Origin: Coniella vitis
Lineage: Eukaryota; Ascomycota; Sordariomycetes; Diaporthales; Schizoparmaceae
Length of the DNA stretch: 64,000 nt
Assembly (NCBI GenBank): GCA_011317545.1
Contig: WUJK01000007.1
Location: 1,674,001-1,738,000, forward strand
Reading direction: 5' to 3'
This document shows positions 22,493 through 33,450 of this stretch, one piece after another. The position numbers and the translations under genes are program-made. Under the pieces are notes generated by a model, which was given only the letters and a program-made list of their open reading frames with translations, ran no database searches and was not told the DNA's origin. Every line of letters begins with the position of its first letter. Within the stretch, counting starts at the first letter, position 1.

Positions 22493-25400
22493 ATGAGCAG
22501 ACTGCCTACACCTTCAGGCATGGCTCCTGGCATCCTTAGCCAAGGGCACCGAAATTCTACCGAAGGTCAACAATTCCAACGGTTGTCGCAGACCAGCCAT
22601 ACCACCGGTGACAGAGAGGCGACAAACAGAGGCAGCACTGCTTCGAGACTACTAAATGGCACTCAACATGGCTTCTTTCCCGACACCAACCCACGAGATT
22701 TTCCGGAGGCATACAGACCTACCACAATTCGAGCGGCCCAGAGTTGGCGTCAATCGGTAGAACCCTCCCCAAACGCAAGACCAATCACACAGGCGCATAT
22801 GCCGCAGAATACTGCACGGCTCAACCCTGGTATGCCATATGGCTTCCCGTCATTGCAGAGCTCGAATCACTACGACTCTCGGCACATATCATCTGGTCAA
22901 CCTGGTACGGATCTTGCCACGTTGCAGGGCGCACAACTTGCTCTTGGGCTGCCAGATCGAATCGATGATGGAGTCAACCTTTCCAAGTCATGGGAACTTG
23001 GTCAACGCTTAGGTATGTCGCATGCCTTTTCCAAATTGTATCGCCACCGCGTTCTTACTGGTGTCGTATTCAGCAGACTCATCTGCTGGAAGCAGTTGCA
23101 GTACATCGCAGGGAGGCCTCCGCAAACAAGCCCCGTATTTACCACAGCGTAAGCCGGTACAAGCTCTTATGCCCTCTACTACATATGAGTCGTACAACAC
23201 GAAGAATGTTGTTCATGCCGACCATGTCACGAGGGGCTCTTTCGTTGGCCATCCCATCGATGGCACCTACTGCCAAGCGCCGTCTTGCAACCCTGTAGAC
23301 AAGCAATTCTCAAGTACACAAATACTAGGTGAGTACTCGCCTCGAAACAAGGACAGCGGTGACTTCAATTACATGCCAAGTTTCAAGGAGCCCAAAGCTT
23401 CTGCACATTTTGCTACCGTCTCAGAGCCAATGCAGCATATAGGGCTCTCAAGATCTGCACGCACTTTTGGCAATGTTCCTCCCAGTGGACTCTCATCTGA
23501 AACGACGCAAAGTGCAACAGCATCCGCGGTGGAATTTCTCAGATATGGGGACGTTCCGAAGCCCACAACCTTTGGACAGAGAAATCGCCTGCTAGACAAG
23601 CAAAGCTACGGGGGTTCAGAAGACAGAAGCCGGCGTCAAATGTCCGAGGTCCAGCAAGGTCTTGACACGTTGACAGAGGACCAAGTTGGTGGACTTCAAG
23701 TAGGACCAACTGCCCATCTTGGAGACCTTCTGGAGTTTCCTCGCTTTCAGGTGATCCATGCGGAAGGATATCTGCCTCCACAACCATCAGCAACTACAAC
23801 TCAGTTCTCAGAGAGACCGCCGGCACAACCATTGGTTCCTTCAGTCGCTCAGCCTCTCAGATATCCTCGCACTTCCTCCCCTACCGCGAGCGGAATCCGC
23901 CTTGTCAATCCCAAAGAAACCATTCCTCATAGATTCTGCTCAGTCTTCCCGTACGAGTTGTTCAACGCGGTGCAGTCCAAATGCTTTGGGGCCATCTATG
24001 AGACCAATGACAACGTAGTCGTCTCAGCGCCCACCGGGAGCGGAAAGACTGCTCTGTTAGAGCTCGCAATCTGCAGGCTTGCGAGTCAACAAGATAGTGA
24101 GAATGTCAAAGCTGTCTATCTTGCACCTACAAAAGCCTTGTGCAAGGAAAAAGCCAGTCAATGGCGAAAGACTTTTGACATGTTAGCCATACCGGTCTCC
24201 GAGCTCACTGGCGACACATCGCGTTCGGAGATGAAAAATGTGCGAGAAGCCAAGATCATTGTCACCACGCCAGAGAAATGGGACTCTGTTACCCGCAGTT
24301 GGGCTGACCATCGCAGACTTCTTGACCTTGTCGGCTTGTTGCTGATTGATGAGGTCCACATTCTGAAGGAATCGCGCGGTGCGACGCTCGAGGCTGTCGT
24401 ATCTCGCATGAAGACATATGGTTCCAATATTAGATTTGTTGCATTGAGCGCAACTATACCAAATTCCGCAGACGTGGCGATCTGGCTTGGGAAGAACCAT
24501 GCCAGTCCTCATCTACCTTCTTGTCGAGAGGTTTTTGGGGAAGAATTTCGACCGGTAAGGCTGGAGAAGAAAGTATACGGGATCGAGTCCAAACTGGGTG
24601 ATCATCCATTCGACAATGTTCTCAACGGCCAATTGTGGAAGTACCTCGAAATTCACTCTCAACGGAAACCGATGTTGGTATTCTGCATGACGCGCAAAAG
24701 CTGCTATGAAGCTGCAAAGCAACTGGCCAAAGACTGGAGCCAGCGAGAGCCCAGAGCAAGACTTTGGCCAGAGCCAAGAAGACAAGTTGCCGTGACCGAT
24801 GCACAGCTTCGGGATTTAGTCCAGTATGGTGTCGCATTTCACCACGCAGGGCTTGATGCCGATGATAGAAGAGCCGTCCACGAGGCCTTTGAGCAGGGCA
24901 ATCTCAGCGTCATCTGCTGTACTTCTACGCTTGCAGTTGGTGTCAATCTTCCGTGTCACACAGTCTTGTTGAAAGGAACCGTATGTTACCAGGATGGTCA
25001 ATTGTGTGAATATAGCGATCTGGAAGTTATGCAGATGCTTGGGCGAGCTGGCCGGCCTCAATTCGAAGACAGTGCGCTGGCCATCATTCTCACCAGATCT
25101 CGCAACAAGAAAAGATATGAAGAACTCGGATCGGGCCAGCAGGTCCTTGAAAGCACGCTTCATAAAAACCTTATTGAGCATTTCAACTCCGAAGTGAGCC
25201 TTGAAACGTTCCAGAATGCCAGAGGAGCTAGAAATTGGCTCCAGAAAACCTTCCTCAGTGTCAGACTTCGTCAAAACCCGAGATATTACAACACGCTGAC
25301 CGAAGGCTCAAAATTTCTCTCAGCCGAAGACTTACTACAACAAACCTGTGACGTGGCCATATCGAAATTGTTGGAAGCTCGTCTGATTGAAGGCAATTCG

Positions 25401-27854
25401 GAGCGATTCTGCTCTACCGACTATGGCCGCGCCATGTCCAAGTACATGATTCGATTCGAAACAATGAAGCGAATAATGTCTATCCCATACGCTGCCAGCA
25501 CACCAGACCTGGTAAGCTTTTTTTTTTTTTTTTTTTTTTTTTGCATCGTTGACCTGCAGACGCCCGCTAACTTGCATTAGCTGAATGCATTGTGCGAAAC
25601 CGACGAGTTTGGCGATTGCCGATGGCAGGCCAATGAAAAGGACATTTTCCGAGAAGTGAATAGTGACCACTTCATCATGTACCCCATCAATACGACCGTG
25701 AGCACAGTGGCGCACAAGGTATCTCTACTGATACAAATGGAGCTGGGCCACGCAGACGTTAAGGTCAACGGTCTGGAGAGACAACGCCGTCGCAGCGAAG
25801 CGAGACGGGTCTTGGAAGTCATGCATAGGCTCATCCGCGCAGTGATTGAATGCAAAGGAGTCGATCTCGATGGAAAGTCTTGTTGGACAGCTCTCGAGCT
25901 TGCGCGGTCAATGAGTGCCAAAGCTTGGGAAGGCAAGGCGATGCAACTCTTACAGGTTCCACAGGTCGGGCCAGTTCTCATGCGCAAACTCGTTTCCAAC
26001 AATATCAGGACAGTGGCACATCTGGCGAAGACAGACACTGGCACTATTGAAAGAATCGCCAGTCGAAACCCACCATTTGGCAAGAAGATTGTCGATGCTC
26101 TCGTCACATTCCCTACGCTGGTACTCGACGTCAAAATCAAGGACAAGAGCACCGAAACAAAAGGTGTGCCACTGCTGCACATTGATGCCATTCTCTCCTT
26201 CACAAATAAGAAAGGAGAATGGCAAGGAAGGATGCCAGTTGTGACCTTCATGGCAGTGACAACAAATGGGTTTCCAGCCTACTTTTGGCGTGACTCGCTT
26301 AGGACGTTCAAGGAGAAGAATGGAACCAGTTCCCAGGTGCATTTTACATGGTCGCCCACTGAGCTCCAGGAGACACTCCAATGCCACTTTGCTTGTGAGG
26401 AAATTGTGGGCACTGTCGTCTCAAAGGAGATCCAGCATGGCATGTCTGCAGCCACATTTCCTCCAAAACCCATCGAATTCTTGAAGCCGAGCAGCCGGGA
26501 ACACGTACTGCAACAGCAAGAGCCTGACCAGTCCATGATCGACGACGAGGCACTAGAAGATGACGAGTTGTTGAATCTGATAGGCAACACACCCAATATT
26601 ACAAAGCCTACACAGACCGACGATGATTTTGATATTGATGAGGACCTTATTGCATTGGTTGACGGCGCCGGCAAGATCATGAGGCAAACCAACAAGCTTT
26701 CTGGAAAGGCAAACAAGGGTCACAAGGCAAAGGAACCGCAGCAAAAACATAAAGAGCCGCGCAGTGAGCCTGCTTTCATCAAACTTCCGAATGGACGATA
26801 CAAGTGCGGTCATTCATGCTCACACTTTGGAGGCACCAAGGAGTTGGGCGACCGTGATTGTGGCCATGCATGTTGCCGCATTGGCAACAAGAACCCTCCG
26901 CAAAGACGGCGCGCTAACAACAAGAGGAAAGGACTTGACGATGAGCATGAGGAGGAAGAGCTTGATACAAGACTTGGCCAATCCACATCCGAGCCTCCTC
27001 CTCCCAAGCGAACAAAGGCGAGCAAAAGCAATTCGAGAAGCAAGGTTCAACAACCAGCACCAAAAACGAAACAACCGGTGCATCGAAGCAACAATTCACA
27101 TATGGAAGGTCTTGGTTACTTTGACGGCCTTGAAATTGACGACGAAGGCCTGGTGGACCTGACCAAAGATGACTACGACTCGGGAGACTCGATGCAAATG
27201 CGCACTGTGACAGCGTCTCGCACCAAGAGCCAAAGCACTGCAAGTAAACCGGTAGCCAAGAAGAATTACTTGCTGGACAACCTATTGGATGATGACTTTG
27301 AAGATGTGCATTTCGATGGTGAACCGGTCACCTCAGTGGGCAAGGGCTCTACTGCACATGGCCACGAGTTGGACTCTTGGGAGCATGAAGCTGACTCGGC
27401 AGCTGTTTTGGAGCATGAGCCGTGTGTAGACAACAAGCATGGCCGTCCAGAAGGTGAAGAAGGTGTTGATGATCTTGGCGACGTGGTGGCCTTGGAATTA
27501 GGAAGCATTTCTCGTGAAGAGCCTCAGGCGAAGCGGGTCCTAGCATCCCAAGAGGACAAAACTAAGGATTACATATCAACTTCGCAACGCGCACCAGACG
27601 ATGCTGACGGTGTTATCGAGCATGGGGGCCGCGACGTCTTGCAGCATGCGGACGTGAATGCCTTTACTGGCAGGGAGGAGTCAACTGCAGAACCTTCGCT
27701 TGGATTGACTGTGACTCTGAAGGACAAGAAACAAAAAAGAGGAACCGAGCTGCAAGGCGTACAAAGCGGTAACAAAGCTGACGAGCCGAGCTGGCTTGAG
27801 GAGTTTGACCCGGATTTGGTTGACGAGTTTCGTGGTGTTGTTGATTTCATCTAG
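22493..27854 (+). CDS. MER3/HFM1-type meiotic DNA helicase, 1743 aa
   Basis: Three exons: 22493-23012, 23074-25511 and 25581-27854; introns of 61 and 69 nt, frames closing exactly. A superfamily 2 Ski2-like helicase that in yeast and mammals stabilises recombination intermediates and promotes crossovers in meiotic prophase. The first ~450 residues are disordered. Then: LFNAVQSKCF (Q-like motif), APTGSGKT at 492-499, APTKALCKEK (Ia), TTPEKWDSVTR (Ib), DEVH at 599-602, ALSATIPN (III), AFHHAGLD, STLAVGVNLPCHTVLLKGT (V) and QMLGRAGRPQFED (VI). A Sec63-type domain follows in exon 3 (MRKLVSNNIRTVAHLAKTD helix-hairpin-helix region). A Cys/His cluster starting at residue 1395 (YKCGHSCSHF, CGHACCRIG) matches the zinc-binding motif of MER3 orthologs. 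The last ~300 residues are acidic and low-complexity. A GTGAGT at 23329 could mark one more small intron but is readable through. Confidence 0.93.
25518..25542. repeat. 25-base T tract inside the second helicase intron
   Basis: The 69-nt intron is one-third T homopolymer, located right after the donor GTAAGC. Such a tract is prone to length variation. Confidence 0.9.
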
Positions 27855-28405
27855 ATATTGTGAGGGTTTTGCAGAGCATATTGCTGCAATTAATTGCTGG
27901 GTCTACCTTGTTCCTCATTTGGCGGGCTGGCTATGTTCACATCAAGCCTCTATGGGTCTCGATTGTATTTTTGGTGTGTTCAGACGCTGAGCATATATAT
28001 TGACATTTGACTGCGGGACGACTAGCCCTCCACTCGGCGCGCTAATCATAAATGCTACATCTGGTGTTCGTTACGTGTGTTGAGGGAACCCGAGAGGAAG
28101 GACAAATGGGAAGCCAGGCCCGAAAAGACCAGGGACGCGTGTTTCCAATCTCAAACGCCCGCTATTTGGGGGGGGAGTCGTAAGCGAGTCAAACCAGTGC
28201 ATGCAATATTTTTTGGAGAGTATCGGTGTCGAACCCCTCGTTTTTGCTATGTTGGCTTTCCCAACGCATCCACTCTGGGTCGATATGCAATGGCGTAAAC
28301 ACGGCAACAGCTAACGTGTAGTCAAAAGGTCCAAATCTCCCAGACAGTCACTCGCCATAACAAGCGTAATCCGGCAGGGAAGGAGGGAAGGGAAAAAAAC
28401 CAAGA
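27855..28405. other. spacer, no gene seen
   Basis: Contains the helicase 3' UTR and the mannosyltransferase promoter. A B-box-like GGTTCGACACC on the minus strand near 28235 does not fold as a tRNA. Confidence 0.55.
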
Positions 28406-30697
28406 ATGCTTCTCACGGGTGGCCGATGGAACTGTGGACCCGCCGTGCTCCATTCCCGGGCCGGGTCGCGGATCTTCTTTTCTCTCGTCGGCGCCGGCTT
28501 CGTTGTCTTGGCGCTGTGGATGTACTACGGCAGTGGCAGCACAGGCACAGGCACGATAATCAGGGCGGGAGATGGATTGTTACGCATTGCCCTGCCGCCC
28601 TTCAGCGGCGATAGGGCCAGCAGCGGCGGCGGAAGCAAAGCCCAGCCGCTAGAGGCCGGCGACAAGCAGACGCCTGCAGGACTTGGCGCCTTGGCGGAGG
28701 ACTCACCATCACCACCACCGGCTTCCTCATCGCGGCTGTCGTCAGCTTGGATCGACACTCCAGCGGCATTCTATGTCGACAAGGGGGGAAAGGAAGAGAA
28801 GATTATCACAACAACGTCAATAGCGTCGCTGGGTCGACCCGTGGCCCTCCAGAACACGCGTCTCGTGGAGGCGTTGGAAGAGTTCCTTGCGCGGCCGGTG
28901 TTGAGCCATGAAGAGGCTGTTGAGCAGAATGAGGATGCATGTCCGCGGGCGCAGCTGGATCGGCAGGTGAATGCGGATCAGCTGGGCGGGGAACGGGCGA
29001 AATGGCTCGCGGTCGATGAGGCTGAGATTGTGAGAATGAGGAGGGCTGCTGTTGCGTTTCTTGAGGCGAAGGCGAAGGAGGTTGTGGAGAGCGAGGACGC
29101 GAGACATTGGCGGGGTGGAGTTGATCCTCTCATTGGGCCTGGGTTGGGACCGGATGGGACGCCGGTGGAACGGGGTAGTCGCGGCGTGGTGATTGCTGCT
29201 GGGAACCGCAGGACGGTGGAGAGGGCGATTGCGTCCGTTAAAGAGATGCGACGGTTGGGGTGGAGCGGTGGCGTCGAGGTGTGGCATTTTGAGGGCGAGT
29301 TGACGGCTGAGGCGGAACGTAAGGCGCTGGAGGGGCTTGGTGTTGGGATTCATATGGTGCGTTGTTCCCATTTCCATGTCCTCACTTTTGTTTTGCCCTT
29401 TGGACTGTGGTTGAAGCGATCCACGAACAGACCAGAGGGGCCTGTCATGTGTCCACCGCCCTTGTGGTCTGACCATTAGCACACAGGTCTCGACGCCAAA
29501 ATCCCCCGGACAGTGGAAGAATTTTGAGCTCAAGGGCGAAGCCATTGCACGCTCCTCTTTTGATGAGGTCCTCTACCTCGACTCGGACAACTTCCCCCTC
29601 GGTGACATCACGCATCTCTTTGCCTCGGCCTTGTTCCGCGACCAACGCGGCGGGCAGGCTGTCTTTTGGCCGGACCTCAACCGTGATCATCCAGACAATG
29701 CCGTGCACCGCGTGCTGGGCGTGCCCTGCCACGATGCTTGGGAGCTGGACAGCGGGCAGATGCTTGTGGCCAAGAGTGGGAATGGCGGGTTGAATCTTGC
29801 GGCGCTGTGGTTGGCGGTTTATATGCAGACGGAGGGCGGGTATTGGTTTAGTGGTGGGGATAAGGATACCTTGTGAGTCCTTTTTGCTTTCCTTTTCTCC
29901 ATCTCTTTTTTCTACTTTTTGTTCCTTTTATTCTTGTTCTTATAGGTTTGTGGTTTGAATTTCTGTCCGTGGATTATTTCTTGTCGTGGTTCAGCACGGT
30001 GATGATACTCGTATGCATATTCCCGACTAATATGAACAAAAAAACCAAAAATAACAGCCGGTACGCCCACCTGGCACTGGGGATCCCATATACCCCAGCC
30101 CCACGCTGGCTCGCCCTCTTGGGAAATACCTTTCATCCGCGGCAGCGACAAGGCGGTGCCGGTGCAAGGAGTAACAGTGAAGCCGAGGTCTTTTGCGGTG
30201 GCGCCATGCTACAGTACGGCCTTGACCCTCCCCGGAGTGAACACATGGATGCATCAGACACTGCAGGGACGCATCCTGAGCCGCTGTTTGTTCATGCGAA
30301 TTTACTCAAGCACCAGAGCGGTGTGCCGAGGGGAGGGGCATTTACGCTTATGCGGCGGTTGAAGTTGGCGCAGGATGGAGTGAGGGGTGGCCGTGGGGCT
30401 GGAGATGGTGGTGGCGCTGCTTCTCATGATGATGATGATGATGCTAGCAATGATAAGAAGGAGGGTAAGGGGCAAGGCACAAGCAGAAAGGGACCCTTGG
30501 ACAGGGTTGTAGGAGGTGCGAAGGATATAGTTGGAAGGGGCTTGTGTAGTGATATCTGGACGTTTGGGATCGGGGAAGAGGCCAGGGCTGAGGCTGAGAT
30601 TGAGACGGTAGATGCGAGGCTGGCGTTTTCGGGGGCCATGGAGACGCTGGAGGAGAGGTATTTTGGAGCTGGGAACAGGCCTGGTGGGTGGAAGTAG
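28406..30697 (+). CDS. GT71 alpha-mannosyltransferase (MNN1/MNN2 family), 658 aa
   Basis: Three exons: 28406-29356, 29487-29872 and 30058-30697; introns of 130 and 185 nt, the second splitting a Phe codon so that KDTFRYAHLALG is restored. A type II Golgi protein: short cytosolic N-terminus, one signal-anchor helix at residues about 21-42, a Ser/Pro-rich stem, then the lumenal catalytic domain. Family members add alpha-linked mannose from GDP-mannose to cell-wall glycoprotein chains. Visible marks are GVVIAAGNRRTVERAIASV (donor-binding strand), LKGEAIARSSFDEVLYLDSDN with the DxD metal motif at 349-351, VFWPDL, ESGQ-like ELDSGQMLV, and FVHANLLKH near the end. The C-terminal third has a low-complexity insert of Asp, Gly and Lys (about residues 560-600). 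Linkage type cannot be read from the sequence. Confidence 0.88.
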
Positions 30698-31041
30698 GTA
30701 TTGATGTCGCTATTGAGCTATATACAAAGTATCTAGTCGCTGTTGTTGGCCGCTATGATATTGCTTGTTCGCGTGGTCGGGCCATGAAACGTATAACCAC
30801 ATCGTCGTACTATCATTTTGTAATCTACACAAGTCTGGTTTGAGGATCAATGGTGAAGGCCGCCGTGAGGTTCGAAAGGAGGTCCGGAATATAGTTCTTC
30901 GCTATGCCACGAGTCGACGTTTCTACCTGCTTCCTGGACGTAGGATCCTTTGCAGGTCTCTGGAAGCAATTGTATCCGCCAAGAGCTTCTCATACCCTGA
31001 GACCAATTCCACTCCATCCTGCATGCCCACTTCATCAAGAG
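30698..31041. other. short spacer between convergent genes
   Basis: 3' ends of the mannosyltransferase and of the Arg/Ser-rich protein gene; no other content seen. Confidence 0.55.
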
Positions 31042-32388
31042 CTATCCAAAGCGCGCCTTGGCAAGCTCCTTCAGGCCCTTCAGCTTCTCTTCCTCCTTCA
31101 GACGCCACTCCTGCAGCTTCTTCTCGCGCTCCTCCCTGCGTGCCCTTGCCTCGGCCTCCCTCCGTAGCTCGCGCTCCGTCTTTTTCCGCTCCTGCGCCGC
31201 AACAGCCTTCTTGTACTCTGCAATGCCGTCCGCACCGCCCATGAGATCTGCATCGCCCATTTCCTCCATTTCCCCGCTGCCCGCACCCGCAGCCTCGCGG
31301 AACCCTTTCATCTTTTCGTTGAGGAGTTTCTTCTTTTCGAGCTGCCGTTCGCGCGTTCCCGCTTCGGCGCGCGGGAGGATCTCGTCGAGCTGTTCTTTGT
31401 GAAGGCGGCGGTCAGCTTTGCGTTCAAGACGTGCGTTTGCAAAGTGGGCTTGCTGGGCTTCGGCGGCGGATTCGCGCTGGAGGGCGAGGTCGGAGAGAGT
31501 GGGTATGCCGGGGCCGTGACGGAGTGTGGAAGAGGAGGCCAGTGGGGGCGGTGGAGGGCCGTAATCGTCGTCGTCGTCGTCGTCGTCGTCTTGTTCTTCT
31601 GGCTCTTCTTTTTGGGGTTGTTCATTGTTGCTGTTGGGTTGTTGTATTGGTGACAAGTCACGCTGTTGTTGTCCCGGTCCCACGGAACCAGAGCGACTGT
31701 CTGCGCTATGTTGCTCCCCCTCCTCGTCGTCATGTGCCTCTCGCCCTGCATTGCTCCATTCAGCGCCCGTTGCCTGCTCCCATTCTTTCTGCTCCTTGAC
31801 AAGCCTCTCAAACATCTCGGGATCATACCACCCCTCCGCCAACACGCCGCGATTCCACTTATGCACAAAGCTCTTCCATCGACCCTTTTGCTCCGTCGCA
31901 TCCAGCGCATCCACATCAAGGCTCTTTTGTATATCGAGATAGTTGGCGAACAACGGGCGGAGGATATCAAAGTCGTGTTTGTATGAGAGTTGACGCGCGT
32001 TAAAGGGAAGCGTGGCGGGGAGTGGCACTTGCTGTTGCTCGTCATGGTGGTGGCGGTGATGATGGTGGTGGTGGTGATGATGATCTCGTCGTCGGCGCTT
32101 GTGGTCTCTTTTGCTTGTGCCATCGCCTTCGTCGCGCGAGGTTGAGCGACGCCTCCGCCCTCGCCGTCCGTCGTGGTCGTGGTCGTGGCTGTGCTTGTCG
32201 TTATTGTAGTCGTGTCCTCGTCTGCCGGGCGACCGTGAGCGTGAGCGTGATGGCGACTGTGAGTGTGACTGTGATCCTGCCCTCGAGTCTCCCGTATCGA
32301 ATAGATCCGCTGCGACAGCCCGCCGCCGCTTCCCCTCGCCCCCTTCTCTTGCTCTCCCCCGTCCGCCGTCTCTGTCTAAGCGCGACAT
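31042..32388 (-). CDS. Arg/Ser- and His-rich conserved nuclear protein, 448 aa
   Basis: Single exon, starting MSRLDRDGG. An in-frame ATG 21 codons upstream exists but the chosen start is followed at once by the basic region. Residues about 30-110 carry SR/RS dipeptides and Arg clusters typical of nuclear speckle or splicing proteins, followed by a run of ten His. The conserved core lies at about 125-200 and includes LPFNARQLSYKHDFDILRPL, YLDIQKSLD, GRWKSFVHKWNRG and LAEGWYDPEMFE. Then come acidic and Pro stretches and a long charged coiled coil (about 300-440) rich in Glu, Arg and Lys. I recognise the core as conserved across fungi but cannot name a characterised family, and no helicase or RNA-binding motif is visible. 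A role in RNA processing is inferred only from composition. Confidence 0.75.
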   Translation of the reverse strand: MSRLDRDGGRGRAREGGEGKRRRAVAADLFDTGDSRAGSQSHSQSPSRSRSRSPGRRGHDYNNDKHSHDHDHDGRRGRRRRSTSRDEGDGTSKRDHKRRRRDHHHHHHHHHRHHHDEQQQVPLPATLPFNARQLSYKHDFDILRPLFANYLDIQKSLDVDALDATEQKGRWKSFVHKWNRGVLAEGWYDPEMFERLVKEQKEWEQATGAEWSNAGREAHDDEEGEQHSADSRSGSVGPGQQQRDLSPIQQPNSNNEQPQKEEPEEQDDDDDDDDDYGPPPPPLASSSTLRHGPGIPTLSDLALQRESAAEAQQAHFANARLERKADRRLHKEQLDEILPRAEAGTRERQLEKKKLLNEKMKGFREAAGAGSGEMEEMGDADLMGGADGIAEYKKAVAAQERKKTERELRREAEARARREEREKKLQEWRLKEEEKLKGLKELAKARFG

Positions 32389-33450
32389 TGTTCTTGTACA
32401 GGCTTTTGCAGCTGTTCCCACGACGTGACCTAGACACTCTTTGGCCTCCAACAGACCCGATATGGCGCTTGCTCGTCTTCTGGACGTCTTGTCAATTGTT
32501 TCTTTGTAAGTTTTTTTTTTTTTTTTAAAAAAAAAAAAGCAAGGAAATCGTGGTGATGATGGTGGCTTGTCGTAGAGTGGGAGAGTAACGATTGTTGATA
32601 GTGACCAACGGATGAGGAGGAATACTGCAGGTGGAAGTCGATGGAATGAATGAACGAACGAAATGGCCTGTGAAAGACCAGAAAGTGGGGACAGTTGCTT
32701 CTATGTATCCCTGCAGAAACTTGGAGCAGGTACCTCGGTATCGGAGTACGCTATACATAGTTACACAACCTCCAAGCACCCCCACTGTACTATATACATA
32801 GTACGAACAAAGCCCAACACGGTTTACCTCTTCGAGCTGATAAGAGACAGAATTGGATATACCTCTTACATCGTTGCTTCATTCTTATGAGATAGTCGTA
32901 AGAGACACTGCTCTGATTTGTCTTACAGGATGTAACATGGCTAACAGAAACCTTCACTGTACTGCAAAACCTTCGAGGCCAATCGGGGTTATTATGTACT
33001 GAGGTTATCAGGCTGGCAGTGCACCTTCATCGCGACCATGAATAGATTCTTGTTTTGCTCCAGCACTGGGATCTTTGCATATGTGCTATGCTCTATATTT
33101 ATACGTACGTACCGTGACGCCTTGCCTCATTCATACCGAGAGAAACCCTATTCCGTCAAAACCATTTGCCACATGTAGCAGACGCTATTCCCGCCCATGC
33201 ATCTCAATCTTGCCTTGCCTATTCCCATTTTGACTTCTTTCTACATAGTATACACAAGTCTGCCTCGTATATACAGCACATCAAAACCCCGGGGTATCAT
33301 TTCCAAATAAACATCACATGTACAGTCCGTTCCGCCCAGAGATAACACAAACAGATTCCTCTGCCAGCTCAACTTCCTTCGTGAAAGCCGCTCGCCAATG
33401 AAAGGCGTCATTCCTTCAGCTCACTACATGCTTCCGCCGTATGTACAAAA
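32389..33450. other. spacer with T16A12 palindromic tract
   Basis: Promoter of the Arg/Ser-rich protein gene and 3' region of the copper-fist gene. At 32511-32538 sixteen T are followed directly by twelve A, giving a perfect self-complementary tract. No gene seen. Confidence 0.6.

Noticed and set aside
28225..28245. B-box-like GGTTCGACACC on the minus strand
   Set aside because: The T stem does not pair and no acceptor or anticodon stem can be built around it, so it is not a tRNA.
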